A stretch of DNA of 64,000 nt from an uncultured Oscillospiraceae bacterium. GTDB lineage: Bacteria; Bacillota; Clostridia; Oscillospirales; Oscillospiraceae. Positions within the stretch are counted from its first letter, which is position 1. The number at the start of each line of letters is the position of its first letter. Below the pieces are notes generated by a model. That model was not told where the DNA came from and made no database searches. It saw only the letters and a program-made list of their open reading frames with translations. The translations under genes were made by a program, and so were the position numbers. Below are positions 23,991 through 35,481 of this stretch, piece by piece. The DNA is taken from NCBI GenBank assembly GCA_934631005.1, contig CAKTXA010000001.1, forward strand, positions 1-64,000, read 5' to 3'.

Positions 23991-24179
23991 GGGTCGGGGA
24001 GCACTGAAGCATAGCTTTGCATTCTCAGCTAAACGCAACTGCTCCCCTACCCTCATCAGTCGCCTGCGGCGACAGCTTCCCCCAGGGGAAGCTATGGGGT
24101 GCCTGCATTTCGCCAGTGCGTCGGGGATTCGGCAGCGCGCACTTTACTTCTTCACTTTTCACTCTTCACTTTTACTTGC
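23991..24179. repeat. Structured intergenic repeat, partial copy adjoining copy C
   Basis: Starts within the core (GGGTCGGGGAGCACTGAAGC), then TGCTCCCCTACCCTCATCAG, the CGCCTGCGGCGACAGCTTC arm and a GCTTCCCCCAGGGGAAGC hairpin. It ends with a GGATTCGGCAGC segment shared with copy D and the TTCACTTTTCACTC tail. The left part of the element is missing. Confidence 0.7.
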
Positions 24180-24180
24180 A

Positions 24181-24208
24181 AAAAAGCCGCCCCGAAGGGC
24201 GGCTTTTT
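24181..24208. terminator. Terminator at the end of the rsgA operon
   Basis: Stem AAAAAGCCGCCC/GGGCGGCTTTTT with a CGAA loop; symmetrical, usable on both strands. It overlaps the rsgA stop codon. Confidence 0.88.
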
Positions 24209-25082
24209 AATCTTCCCATGGTTTATGGTCCTTTACGATGTCATACAGCCGCAGGTAGCTTTCATAGCGGGTCTTACCGATGGCGCCGGCTTCTGCGGCG
24301 GCGCGGATGGCACAGCCGGGTTCTTTGCGGTGGGCGCAGTCGGGGTACCGGCAGCGGCCCAGATACGGCTGGAATTCCGCAAACGTCTGCGCCAGCTCCT
24401 CCTTCGGGATGGCGTCCATGCGGTCGGTGTCGAACGAGGAAAAGCCCGGCGTGTCGGCGATGTACGTCTCGTCCGGGAGGGTGAACAGCTCGATATGCCG
24501 CGTGGTGTGCCGCCCGCGGCCGAGCTTCTGCGACACCTCGCCCACCGGCAGCGCCAGTCCGGGGGCGAGCGCGTTGAGCACGCTGCTCTTGCCCACGCCG
24601 GAATTGCCCGTGAACACGGCGAATTTCCCGCGGATGTGCGCGCGCAGAGCCTCTAACCCCTCCCCGGTCGCGGCGCTCGTGACGAGCGTGGGGATGCCCG
24701 CTTTGCGGTAAATCTCCGCCAGCGGCGCGGCGGGGGCGAGATCGTCCTTATTCACGCAGATCAGGCACGGCACGTCCTGCCGCGCGGCGATGGTCACGAT
24801 GCGGTCGATGAGAAACGGCTCCGTCTGCGGGATGGCGCATGACGCCAGCACGACCAGCACGTCCACATTCGCCACCGCCGGCCGGATGAGCGCATTGCGC
24901 CGGGGCAGGACGGCGTCCACCGTCCCGCTTTTCCCCGCGCGCGTGATCTGCACGCGGTCGCCCACGAGCGGGGACGTGCCATCCTTGCGAAAGCGCCCCC
25001 GCGCGCGGCACTCGACCACGCCGCTTTGCGTCTGAACGTAGTAAAACCCGCTCAGCGCCTTGATGATCCGTCCTTCTTCCAT
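24207..25082 (-). CDS. rsgA: Ribosome small-subunit-dependent GTPase A
   Basis: A circularly permuted GTPase that matures the 30S subunit. The 291-residue protein has an N-terminal OB fold and G motifs in permuted order: G4 CVNKDDL, G5 TSAATG, G1 GNSGVGKSS, G3 DTPGFSSF. It ends with the zinc knuckle CRYPDCAHRKEPGC. The start ATG lies 3 nt after the prkC stop, so it is the last cistron of the long operon. Confidence 0.96.
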   Translation of the reverse strand: MEEGRIIKALSGFYYVQTQSGVVECRARGRFRKDGTSPLVGDRVQITRAGKSGTVDAVLPRRNALIRPAVANVDVLVVLASCAIPQTEPFLIDRIVTIAARQDVPCLICVNKDDLAPAAPLAEIYRKAGIPTLVTSAATGEGLEALRAHIRGKFAVFTGNSGVGKSSVLNALAPGLALPVGEVSQKLGRGRHTTRHIELFTLPDETYIADTPGFSSFDTDRMDAIPKEELAQTFAEFQPYLGRCRYPDCAHRKEPGCAIRAAAEAGAIGKTRYESYLRLYDIVKDHKPWED

Positions 25083-25085
25083 GCC

Positions 25086-27329
25086 TCACCCAAAGCGGAT
25101 CGTCCGGCTCAAGGCCAGACGTCCGTCGATATACACCTGCACCTGCTGCGTGCCCACGCCCTCCACGGCAATGCGGATCACGCCGTTCGGCACCTCGCTC
25201 ATATCCACTGTAAACGGGTCGAATGCCATCTCGCCGTCGAGATACACCTCGACCGAGTGCGTGTCGTCATCGTCCGGCCCCTCGACCTCGATGACCTGAC
25301 TGTAGGCCGTGCCGTTATCCAGCACAATCACACAGATCATGTCGGACTGGACGGACGCCTTGGCCTCGCCGAGGGTGTTGACGACCTTGCAGTAGTAATA
25401 ATACGTCCCCGGCGTGTCCTCCGTCACGTCGATCTCGGCGTTGCCGCCGCTGCGCACCAGCAGCTCGCCGTCGTCGGTGCTGCCGGTCTTGGAGCGGTAC
25501 CACGTGTACGACAGCGTGCCGTCATCCGGCGCGCTCGCCTGCACGAACAGGCTGAAGGACTCCCCGGCATACGCCGTCTGGTCGCCGCTCTGGCGGGCGA
25601 TGTCCGGCTCCGCCGCGTCCTGCGGCCCGCGCGAGACCTGGAGGTTTATGACCGTCCCGGCCTTCACCTGCTCGTCGGCGGCGATGCTCTGGAACGTGAC
25701 GGTGCCCTCCGGCGCGTCGTCATCCACGCTCAAAACGCTCCCGCGGCCAAGGCCGGACTCGTCGATGAGCGCCAGCGCCTGATCAATGTCCAGCCCCACC
25801 AGCGGCGGCACGGGCACGAGCGCCGCGGCGCTGCCCTGACTGACCGCCAGCGTGACGGTCTGCCCGTCGGTGAGCGCCGCGCCGAAGGCTGGCATGGTCT
25901 CGATGACGTAGCCGTCGGTATACACGTCGCTGGACTGATACGTCACGTTCACCACCACGCGCACCGGCAGGGCGTTCAGCTCCGCCTGCGCCTCCTGCAG
26001 CGATTTGTTGACCAGATTCGGCATGAGGTCGCTCTCCGCGCCCGAGGACACGGTCAGCTCGATCTTCGTGCCCACCTTGGCCGAGCGCCCGGCGTCCGGC
26101 GTCTGATCCATCACGTAGCCGTAGGCGTACTGTTCACTGGACTTCCACGCCTTGACCTCGATGGTGAAATTGGGGTACTGGCTGGCGTCGATCTCGTCAT
26201 ACACCTGCCCCACCAGCCGCGGCACGGTGTCCTCCTCCGTGCGGGCAAAGAGATCGGACAGGAAAAACTGATACAGAAACACGCCGATGGCGATGAACGC
26301 CAGCACGATGCACACCGTGCCCGCGATGACCGCCGCGCGCGTGCGCTTTTTTTCGCGCCGCGTCTGCTCGGGCGGCAGACCCGTCCGCCCGCCTGCGCGG
26401 GCCACGGCGCGCTCCGCCGCCGAGCGCTCAAGGATCTTATCGGACAGGCGCTGCGCGTCCGTCAGCGCCTCCGCCGGGCGCACCGGCTCGCCGGGGATCC
26501 AGTTGGGGTTCTTGCGGAACTCCTCCATATCCGCCAGCATGGCCGCCGCGCTGGGGTAGCGCGCGTCCAGGTCTGCCTCCATCGCGCGCGTCACGATCGT
26601 CTCCAGCCCCGCCGGAACGCCGGGGCACAGCTCGTGCAGCGGCACGGGCGTGGCGTTGATGTGCTGGATGGCGACCGACACCGGCGTGTCGCCGTCAAAC
26701 GGCGGCCGCCCCGCCAGCATCTCATACATCACGACGCCCAGCGAATACAGATCCGACCGCGCGTCCACATGCGCGCCCCTGGCCTGCTCGGGCGAGATGT
26801 AGTGCACCGAGCCGAGGGCCTCGCGCGTGAGCGTATTCTGCGCGGACGAGATCTGCGCGATGCCGAAATCGGCCACCTTCACGCTGCCATCCTTGAGGAT
26901 CATAATATTGTGGGGCTTAATATCGCGGTGGATGATGCCGCGGCTGTGCGCGTGCTCCAGCGCCTTGGCGATCTGCGTGGCAAAATGCAGCGCCTCGCGC
27001 CAGCTCAGCTGCCCCTTCTGCTCCATATACTGCTTGAGCGTGATGCCCTCAATAAGCTCCATGACGATGTAGTCGATGTTGTCGGAGTGCGACACATCGT
27101 ACACGCTCACGATATTCGGGTGCGACAGCATCGCCACCGCCTGCGACTCCGCGTGGAAGCGGCGGCGGAACTCCTCGTCCTGAAACAGCTCTTCCTTCAG
27201 AATTTTGATGGCGACGAGGCGGTTGAGGCGGTTGCAGCGCGCCTTATACACCACCGCCATGCCGCCCGAGCCGATCATCTCCATGATCTCGTAGCGGTTA
27301 TCCAACAGCGTTCCTATGTAACGGTCCAT
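25086..27329 (-). CDS. prkC: Membrane Ser/Thr protein kinase with PASTA repeats and a C-terminal Ig-like domain
   Basis: A 747-residue receptor-like kinase. The kinase domain (about 1-270) has the glycine loop GSGGMAVVYK, catalytic Lys42, HRD at 134-136 and DFG at 154-156. A juxtamembrane basic stretch and one TM helix (about 335-358) follow, then three PASTA repeats (about 368-570) that typically bind muropeptides. Beyond these lies an unusual extra region: an Ig-like segment (SLFVQASAPDDGTLSYTWYR...GTYYYYCKVVN, about 585-665) and a final beta-rich stretch. It is paired with the phosphatase prpC 21 nt upstream, the standard signalling couple for cell-wall growth and germination. Confidence 0.95.
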   Translation of the reverse strand: MDRYIGTLLDNRYEIMEMIGSGGMAVVYKARCNRLNRLVAIKILKEELFQDEEFRRRFHAESQAVAMLSHPNIVSVYDVSHSDNIDYIVMELIEGITLKQYMEQKGQLSWREALHFATQIAKALEHAHSRGIIHRDIKPHNIMILKDGSVKVADFGIAQISSAQNTLTREALGSVHYISPEQARGAHVDARSDLYSLGVVMYEMLAGRPPFDGDTPVSVAIQHINATPVPLHELCPGVPAGLETIVTRAMEADLDARYPSAAAMLADMEEFRKNPNWIPGEPVRPAEALTDAQRLSDKILERSAAERAVARAGGRTGLPPEQTRREKKRTRAAVIAGTVCIVLAFIAIGVFLYQFFLSDLFARTEEDTVPRLVGQVYDEIDASQYPNFTIEVKAWKSSEQYAYGYVMDQTPDAGRSAKVGTKIELTVSSGAESDLMPNLVNKSLQEAQAELNALPVRVVVNVTYQSSDVYTDGYVIETMPAFGAALTDGQTVTLAVSQGSAAALVPVPPLVGLDIDQALALIDESGLGRGSVLSVDDDAPEGTVTFQSIAADEQVKAGTVINLQVSRGPQDAAEPDIARQSGDQTAYAGESFSLFVQASAPDDGTLSYTWYRSKTGSTDDGELLVRSGGNAEIDVTEDTPGTYYYYCKVVNTLGEAKASVQSDMICVIVLDNGTAYSQVIEVEGPDDDDTHSVEVYLDGEMAFDPFTVDMSEVPNGVIRIAVEGVGTQQVQVYIDGRLALSRTIRFG

Positions 27330-27350
27330 AAGCTGCTCCTTTTCCGCAAG

Positions 27351-28082
27351 TTACATCGACGCCAGCACGAGCGTCACGTTATCCGGCGCGCCGCGGTGCT
27401 TGGCAATGTGCATCAGGCGCTGGCAGCAGTCGCTTCTGCGCTGCCCGTGCGCCACCTCAAAGAGCATCTCCTGATCTGCCATCTCGTTGGAGAGCCCGTC
27501 GGAGCACAGCAGCAGGCACTCATCCTTCCGCAGCTCCTGCAGAAATACATCGCCCTCCACCTCCGGCTCGGTGCCGACGGCGCGGGTGATGAGATTTTTT
27601 CCCGGGAAATTTTTCGCCTGCTCAGCCGTCAGCTCCCCGCGCAGCACCATCATCTGCACAAGCGAATGATCCTGCGTGATCTGCCGCACGCCGCTGAGCG
27701 AAAAGTGATAGGCCCGGCTGTCGCCGACGTTGATGAGATAGGCAGTGTTTTTCACGATGAACGCCGCCACCAGCGTCGTGCCCATGCCGGCGTATTCCTC
27801 GCCCGTCTGCGCCTGTTCGTAGACGGCACGGTTCGCCCGGGCCAGCGCCTCGCGTAGCATGGAAAAGATGCGCTCCGCGCCGCTCACGCCCTTCTGGCTG
27901 GCGCGGATATGCGCGCTGAAGGCTGTAACTGCCATCTCGCTCGCCACATTCCCGGCGCGCGCGCCGCCCATGCCGTCGCACACCACCAGCAGCGCCCGGT
28001 CAAAGCCGAACGTCGCGGTCTCATACGCGTCCTGATTCTGCGGACGCAGGTTGCCGGGGTCGGTCAGTGCCCAGATCTGCAT
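27351..28082 (-). CDS. prpC: PP2C-type Ser/Thr phosphatase
   Basis: A 243-residue metal-dependent phosphatase that reverses PrkC phosphorylation. PPM motifs: VCDGMGGARAG (about 34-44), GMGTTLVAAF, INVGDSRAYHF, LLCSDGLSNEM and APDNVTLV. It overlaps the end of rlmN by 19 nt and lies directly ahead of prkC. Confidence 0.96.
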   Translation of the reverse strand: MQIWALTDPGNLRPQNQDAYETATFGFDRALLVVCDGMGGARAGNVASEMAVTAFSAHIRASQKGVSGAERIFSMLREALARANRAVYEQAQTGEEYAGMGTTLVAAFIVKNTAYLINVGDSRAYHFSLSGVRQITQDHSLVQMMVLRGELTAEQAKNFPGKNLITRAVGTEPEVEGDVFLQELRKDECLLLCSDGLSNEMADQEMLFEVAHGQRRSDCCQRLMHIAKHRGAPDNVTLVLASM

Positions 28083-29125
28083 GTGCCATCCTCCCTGTCG
28101 CCAGATTCATACTTTCTGCGGAGCTGCCCGCAGGAGGCATCAATATCGCTGCCGAGCGTGCGGCGCACCGTGGCCGTCACGCCGTGCTGCTGCAAAATTT
28201 CCTGAAAGCGCGCGATGGCCGCGTGCGTGGACGTGCGCAGGCCCGTCTCCTCCACAGAGTTGAGCGGGATGAGGTTCACGTGCGCCGCCATGCCCTGTAA
28301 TTTCCTGGCCAGCAGCTGCGCCTGCTGCTCGGAGTCGCTCACGCCGTCTATCATCGTGTACTCAAACGACACCCGCCGCCCGGTCTTTTCAAAATAGTCC
28401 CGGCAGGCCGCCAGCAGCGTATCCACGCCCCAGCGGCGGTTGACGGGCATGATCTGGCTGCGCGATTCGTCGTCCGGCGAGTGGAGCGAGACCGACAGCG
28501 TCAGCTGTAATTTCCGCTCGGCGAGCATCCCGATCTTGTCGACCAGCCCGCACGTGGACAGGCTGATGTGCCGCATGCCGATGTTCAGCCCCTCCGGGCT
28601 GTTCACCAGCTCCAAAAACCGCATCACGGCGTCAAAATTGTCCAGCGGCTCGCCGATGCCCATCAGTACGATATTCGAGATGGGCAGGCCCGATTCCTTC
28701 TGCGAAAAAATGACCTGATCCAACAGCTCCGACGGCGCCAGCCGCCGCACGAGCCCGCCCAGCGTGGACGCGCAGAATTTGCACCCCATCGGGCAGCCGA
28801 CCTCGGACGAGATGCAGATGGTGTTGCCGTGGTGATACTGCATCACCACCGACTCCACGCAGTTGCCGTCCGCCAGCCGCCAGAGGTACTTGATCGTGCC
28901 GTCCTTCTGCGAGCGCTGCGCCCGCGCGAGCCGCGGGACGGTGATGGTATACAGTCCATCCAGCTTTTCGCGCAGGGGCTTGGACAGGTTCGTCATCTCG
29001 CCGAACGACTCCGCGCCCCGGTGCAGCCAGGTGAACACCTGCTTTGCCCGGAACGCCGGTTCGCCAAGCGCCCGGAAGGCGTCCTGCAGCTCCGCCAGCG
29101 TCATGGATTTGAGGTCTGTTTTCAT
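28064..29125 (-). CDS. rlmN: 23S rRNA (A2503-C2) / tRNA methyltransferase RlmN
   Basis: A radical-SAM enzyme of 353 residues. The CxxxCxxC cluster motif is GCPMGCKFC, and the C-terminal resolving Cys is near SCGQLRR. GEPLDN is also present. It overlaps rsmB by 4 nt and prpC by 19 nt. Part of the rRNA-modification block of the operon. Confidence 0.96.
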   Translation of the reverse strand: MKTDLKSMTLAELQDAFRALGEPAFRAKQVFTWLHRGAESFGEMTNLSKPLREKLDGLYTITVPRLARAQRSQKDGTIKYLWRLADGNCVESVVMQYHHGNTICISSEVGCPMGCKFCASTLGGLVRRLAPSELLDQVIFSQKESGLPISNIVLMGIGEPLDNFDAVMRFLELVNSPEGLNIGMRHISLSTCGLVDKIGMLAERKLQLTLSVSLHSPDDESRSQIMPVNRRWGVDTLLAACRDYFEKTGRRVSFEYTMIDGVSDSEQQAQLLARKLQGMAAHVNLIPLNSVEETGLRTSTHAAIARFQEILQQHGVTATVRRTLGSDIDASCGQLRRKYESGDREDGTCRSGH

Positions 29126-30432
29126 GCCTGTTTCCTCATCTTACAGATAAAAAAGCCGTCGCAGTCATGCTGCCCCGGCAGCAGCGTCACAAAGCGCGGA
29201 TCTGTGACCCGCAGCCCGTCCGGAAGCTCCAGCGGTTCGGCGGAAAATTCCGGATGCGCCTGCAAAAACGCCTGCGCCACCGCCTCGTTTTCCCGCCGCA
29301 GCACCGTGCACGTGCTGTAAAGCAGCACGCCGCCGGGCTTTACATACGCCGAAACGTTCTCCAAAATCGCCCGCTGCACCTGCGGCAGGCGCTCGAGCGG
29401 CGCAAGCTCCTTATAGCGGATGTCCGGCTTTTTGCGGATCACGCCGAGCCCGGAGCACGGCACATCCGCCACCACCACATCCATCTGCCCCACGAACGCC
29501 TCACACCGCGCCGACGCGTCCTGCACGCGCACGTGAAGATTTTCGATGCCGAGCCGCGCCGCGCCCTTTTCGATGAGCGCGATCTTGTGCGGGTGGATGT
29601 CGCACGAGGTAAGCATACCGCGGTTTTCCATCCGCATGGCCATCGCAAAGCTCTTGCCGCCCGGCGCGGCGCACACATCCAGCACGCGCATCCCGGGCTC
29701 TGCCCCGGCGCACCGCGCCGCCAGCGCCGCCGCCGCGTCCTGCACGTAGACGCGCCCGCCGCAAAACGTGGGCAGCTGCGTCAGATCGCCCGCGTGAGAT
29801 GCGAGCATGCACCCCGGCAGCCACGGATGCGGCGTGAGCTGCACGCCCGCCGCCGTCAGCTCGTCCCACACGGCCTGCGGCTGCGTTTTGAGGGGGTTAT
29901 ACTGCAGCGTCATCGGCGTGGGCGCGTTGTCCGCCGCCAAAAACGCCTCCAGCGTCCCCTCCGGCAGGCTCCCGCGCAAAAGCGCCACCAGCTCCGCCGG
30001 GTGGCTGTATTTCGTCTCAAGGTCCTCCGGCTGGCGGAGCGTGCCCTTCTGCCGCGAGAGCGTGCGCAGCACGCCGTTCACCAGCCCCGCCGCGCGGCGG
30101 TTTCCATAGCGCTTGCACTGCTCCACCGCTTCGTTCACGGCGGCGGCGTCCGGCACGCGCTCGAGCAGCAGCACCTGATACGCCCCCAGCAGCAGAATAT
30201 CCGCCACCACGGGCTGCAAATCTTTGAATTTTCCGGTGAGCGCCTGCGCGATGGAAAACTCCAGCAGCGCCCGGTTCTGCAGCACGCCGTAGCACAACTG
30301 GCTCGCCAGCGCCGCGTCGCGGCGGCTTAAGCCGTCGCGCGCGATGTACTGCTTGAGCACGCCGTCCGACCACGCCCCCTGCCGCCGCGTGGCGATGAGG
30401 GCGCTGAGCGCCGTGGTGCGCGCGCCCGCCAT
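29122..30432 (-). CDS. rsmB: 16S rRNA (cytosine-967-C5) methyltransferase RsmB
   Basis: A 436-residue protein: N-terminal NusB-like RNA-binding domain (about 1-140) and C-terminal SAM methyltransferase with DVCAAPGGKSFAMAM, DVPCSGLGVIRKKPD and the catalytic Cys of YSTCTV. Starts directly after fmt. Confidence 0.96.
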   Translation of the reverse strand: MAGARTTALSALIATRRQGAWSDGVLKQYIARDGLSRRDAALASQLCYGVLQNRALLEFSIAQALTGKFKDLQPVVADILLLGAYQVLLLERVPDAAAVNEAVEQCKRYGNRRAAGLVNGVLRTLSRQKGTLRQPEDLETKYSHPAELVALLRGSLPEGTLEAFLAADNAPTPMTLQYNPLKTQPQAVWDELTAAGVQLTPHPWLPGCMLASHAGDLTQLPTFCGGRVYVQDAAAALAARCAGAEPGMRVLDVCAAPGGKSFAMAMRMENRGMLTSCDIHPHKIALIEKGAARLGIENLHVRVQDASARCEAFVGQMDVVVADVPCSGLGVIRKKPDIRYKELAPLERLPQVQRAILENVSAYVKPGGVLLYSTCTVLRRENEAVAQAFLQAHPEFSAEPLELPDGLRVTDPRFVTLLPGQHDCDGFFICKMRKQA

Positions 30433-31353
30433 TTACACCTCCAGCGGATGCCCGCGGAAATAATCCGCCGCCGCCATCCGCCTGCCGCCCTGCGCCTGCA
30501 GCTGCGTCACGCGCAGAACGCCCCCCTCGCCGCACGCGACGAGCAGGCCCTTTTTATCCAGCCCTAGCACCGTGCCGGGGGCCTTTTCGGTCGTCTGATC
30601 CGTCTTTTCTGCGCGGAAAATTTTGAACGCCGTGCCCGCAAGGCACGCCGTGGCCACCGGCCACGGGATGAGCCCGCGCACCTGGTCGATGACCCACTGC
30701 GCCGGCTGCGCCCAGTCGATGGGCGACATGGACTTATCCAGCATCGGCGCATACGTCGCCTTGGATGCGTCCTGCGGCATGCGCCGCGCAGTGCCGCGCT
30801 CGATGGCGCGCACGGTGTCGCACGCGAGACCGGCGGCGATGTCCGCCAGCCGCGCCATCAGCTCCTCCGAGGTCTCCATGGGGTCGATGGGCGTTTTGCG
30901 GATCTCAATGACGTCGCCCTCGTCCATCCCGGCGGTCAGATACATCGCGCTCACGCCCGTCTGGGCACAGTGCTTCAGGATCGACCACTGCACCGGCCCC
31001 GCGCCGCGCAGCTCCGGCAGGATGCTCGCGTGCATGTTGATGCAGCCGTATTTCGGGATGTCCAGCACGCGCTGCGGCAGAATTTTGCCGTAGGCCACCA
31101 CCACGATCAGCTCCGGCGCGAGCGCGCGCAGCTGCGCAACGGCCGCGTCGTCGCGGAACGTCTCCGGCTGCACGACCGGCAGACCGTGCGCCAGCGCAAA
31201 TTCCTTCACCGGCGACTGCGTCAGCTTCATTCCCCGGTTTTTCGGCATATCGGGCTTGGTATACACCGCCGCGATCTCGCACGCGCCGCTGTCATACAGC
31301 CGCTCGAGGCACACGCGGGCAATATCCGGCGTGCCCATATATACGATTCTCAT
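30433..31353 (-). CDS. fmt: Methionyl-tRNA formyltransferase
   Basis: Formylates initiator Met-tRNA. At 306 residues it has normal length. It shows the N-terminal MRIVYMGTPDIA, the active-site region INMHASILPELRGAGPVQWSI and the C-terminal OB-like domain. It overlaps def by 4 nt, giving the usual formylation-deformylation couple. Confidence 0.97.
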   Translation of the reverse strand: MRIVYMGTPDIARVCLERLYDSGACEIAAVYTKPDMPKNRGMKLTQSPVKEFALAHGLPVVQPETFRDDAAVAQLRALAPELIVVVAYGKILPQRVLDIPKYGCINMHASILPELRGAGPVQWSILKHCAQTGVSAMYLTAGMDEGDVIEIRKTPIDPMETSEELMARLADIAAGLACDTVRAIERGTARRMPQDASKATYAPMLDKSMSPIDWAQPAQWVIDQVRGLIPWPVATACLAGTAFKIFRAEKTDQTTEKAPGTVLGLDKKGLLVACGEGGVLRVTQLQAQGGRRMAAADYFRGHPLEV

Positions 31354-31871
31354 CTGGCATCTTCCTCGATCTCGACTTCGTAATCGTCCGACTCCGCCGC
31401 GAGCTGCTCCAGCTCCTCCGGCGTGAGCATCTTTTCGGCGATCTCGGTGTACATATGCCCGTCGAGATGGTCGAGCTCGTGGCAGAAGCAGCGCGCCACG
31501 AGCTCCTCGCCGTCGTACTCATACCAGTCGCCGTGCCGGTCCTGCGCGCGCACGGTCACATACATCGGCCGCGTGACGATGCCGTATTCGCCCGGCAGGC
31601 TCAAACAGCCCTCCACGCCGGTCTGCTCTTCTTCGCTTTTCGACACGATCTCGGGGTTCACCAGCTCCACGATCTCGTCCCCGGCGTCCACCACCACGAT
31701 CCGGCGCAGCACGCCCACCTGCGGCGCGGCAAGGCCCACGCCGTTCGCGTGCTGCATCGTCTCCTTCATATCCTCGATCAGCTCCGCCAGCCGGTCGTCA
31801 AATTTCACGACCGGGCGGCAGGTCTTGGTCAAAACTGGGTCACCCACGGTGACGATATTCCGCAGAGCCAT
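31350..31871 (-). CDS. def: Peptide deformylase
   Basis: A 173-residue metalloenzyme with the three PDF motifs GVGLAAPQVG, EGCLSLPG and CHELDHLDG (metal ligands Cys and two His). The acidic C-terminal end EVEIEEDAR is short. Between priA and fmt. Confidence 0.97.
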   Translation of the reverse strand: MALRNIVTVGDPVLTKTCRPVVKFDDRLAELIEDMKETMQHANGVGLAAPQVGVLRRIVVVDAGDEIVELVNPEIVSKSEEEQTGVEGCLSLPGEYGIVTRPMYVTVRAQDRHGDWYEYDGEELVARCFCHELDHLDGHMYTEIAEKMLTPEELEQLAAESDDYEVEIEEDAR

Positions 31872-31885
31872 CTGTATTTATCCTC

Positions 31886-34330
<2,445 letters not shown>

Positions 34331-34400
34331 GCCCGATCCTCCCAAATGCTTTCAAGGCGTAGGCAGAATGCTGCCTGCGCCTTGTCTTGCCGGTTTTTGC

Positions 34401-34607
34401 TCAGCGGCGGTATTGCTCCTTCAGCTCCGCCGTGAGCTTCCCGTCGGCGACCTCGCGGATGGCGATGGTGACGGGCTTGTCCTCCAGCGGCTCATGCGTC
34501 AGCTCCGCCTCGATCGACAGCTGCCGCGCGCGGCGCGCCACGACGTTCACGAGAAGATAGCGGCTGTTCACATGCGTGAGCAGCGTAGACATAGCGGGAT
34601 ACAGCAT
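34401..34607 (-). CDS. rpoZ: RNA polymerase omega subunit
   Basis: A 68-residue protein with NSRYLLVNVVARRARQL, the omega signature. AAGGAGG lies 7 nt upstream of the ATG, and the ATG overlaps the gmk stop (TAATG). Promotes assembly of beta-prime and stringent control in some species. Confidence 0.92.
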   Translation of the reverse strand: MLYPAMSTLLTHVNSRYLLVNVVARRARQLSIEAELTHEPLEDKPVTIAIREVADGKLTAELKEQYRR

Positions 34608-35203
34608 TAGAATTCCTCCTTGAGTAAGTGGAAACGCTCCACAGTTTTACATTTTTCCGCGACCATGATCGCGCGCAGCTCGCGCACGGCCTGCTCCACA
34701 TCGTCGTTGAGGACGATGTAGTCATAGCCCTCCGCCTGGCTGCATTCCCAGACGGCGCGGGCAAGGCGCTCCTCCATCGCCTGCGGCGACACGTCGCCCC
34801 GGGCGATCAGGCGCTGGCGCACGGCGTCCAGCGACGACGCCGCCACAAATACGAGCACCGCGTCCGGCACGCGCGATTTGATCTTTTTCGCGCCGATGAC
34901 CTCGACGTCCATCACAATATCCAGCCCCTGCTCCAGCGCTTCGCGGATGGGCGCGAGGGGCGTGCCGTAGTAATTGCCGACATATTCGGCGTATTCCAGC
35001 AGCTCGTCCTGCGCGATCATCTCCTCAAAGCGCGCGCGGGAGACAAAATAGTAGCTGCTGCCGTCCACCTCGCCGGGGCGGCTCTCGCGCGACGTCGCCG
35101 AAACGGAGTAGCGCACATGATCCGACGCCGCGATCACGCGGTTGAGGATGGTATTTTTCCCCACGCCGGACGGGCCGGACAGCACGAACAGTTTTCCCTT
35201 CAT
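34607..35203 (-). CDS. gmk: Guanylate kinase
   Basis: A 198-residue protein converting GMP to GDP. P-loop GPSGVGKNT at about 9-17, with the GMP-binding SVSATSRESRPGEVDGSSYYF region. The P-loop ends in NT rather than the common ST. It overlaps remA by 4 nt. Confidence 0.97.
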   Translation of the reverse strand: MKGKLFVLSGPSGVGKNTILNRVIAASDHVRYSVSATSRESRPGEVDGSSYYFVSRARFEEMIAQDELLEYAEYVGNYYGTPLAPIREALEQGLDIVMDVEVIGAKKIKSRVPDAVLVFVAASSLDAVRQRLIARGDVSPQAMEERLARAVWECSQAEGYDYIVLNDDVEQAVRELRAIMVAEKCKTVERFHLLKEEF

Positions 35204-35469
35204 CCCAGCGCCTCCTGTTCGTCCGCGGCGATGAATTCGCCGTCCATCCGCTCCGAGAGCACCTTCGGCGCGACGGCCGAGAGGATCACATGGTCGGTGT
35301 CCATCAAAAGCACCGTTTTCGTGCGGCGGCCGTAGGATGCGTCAATGAGCATCCCCCGCTCGCGCGCCTCCTGCACCACGCGCTTGATGGGCGCGGATTC
35401 CGGGCTGACGAGCGCCAGCACCCGCGCGGCGGATACAGCGCTCCCAAAGCCAATACTCAGCAGTTTCAT
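35200..35469 (-). CDS. remA: RemA/DUF370 family regulator
   Basis: An 89-residue protein with the KLLSIGFGSAVSAARVLALVSPESAPIKR signature of the DUF370/RemA family. In Bacillus RemA is a DNA-binding activator of biofilm matrix genes. Position between yicC and gmk is conserved in Bacillota. The C-terminal dozen residues (DEQEALG) extend a little beyond the usual length. Confidence 0.92.
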   Translation of the reverse strand: MKLLSIGFGSAVSAARVLALVSPESAPIKRVVQEARERGMLIDASYGRRTKTVLLMDTDHVILSAVAPKVLSERMDGEFIAADEQEALG

Positions 35470-35481
35470 TCCGTCCTCCGC

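Noticed and set aside
17966..24179. Repeated elements as a CRISPR array
   Set aside because: Copies are kilobases apart, hundreds of nt long and internally palindromic; there are no short regular repeats with unique spacers and no cas genes.
25026..27857. Very long open frame (943 codons) on the plus strand opposite prkC and prpC
   Set aside because: It is a mirror of the GC-rich codon pattern: Arg/His/Gln/Leu-rich, no ribosome site, no recognisable domain, whereas the minus strand encodes complete kinase and phosphatase motifs.
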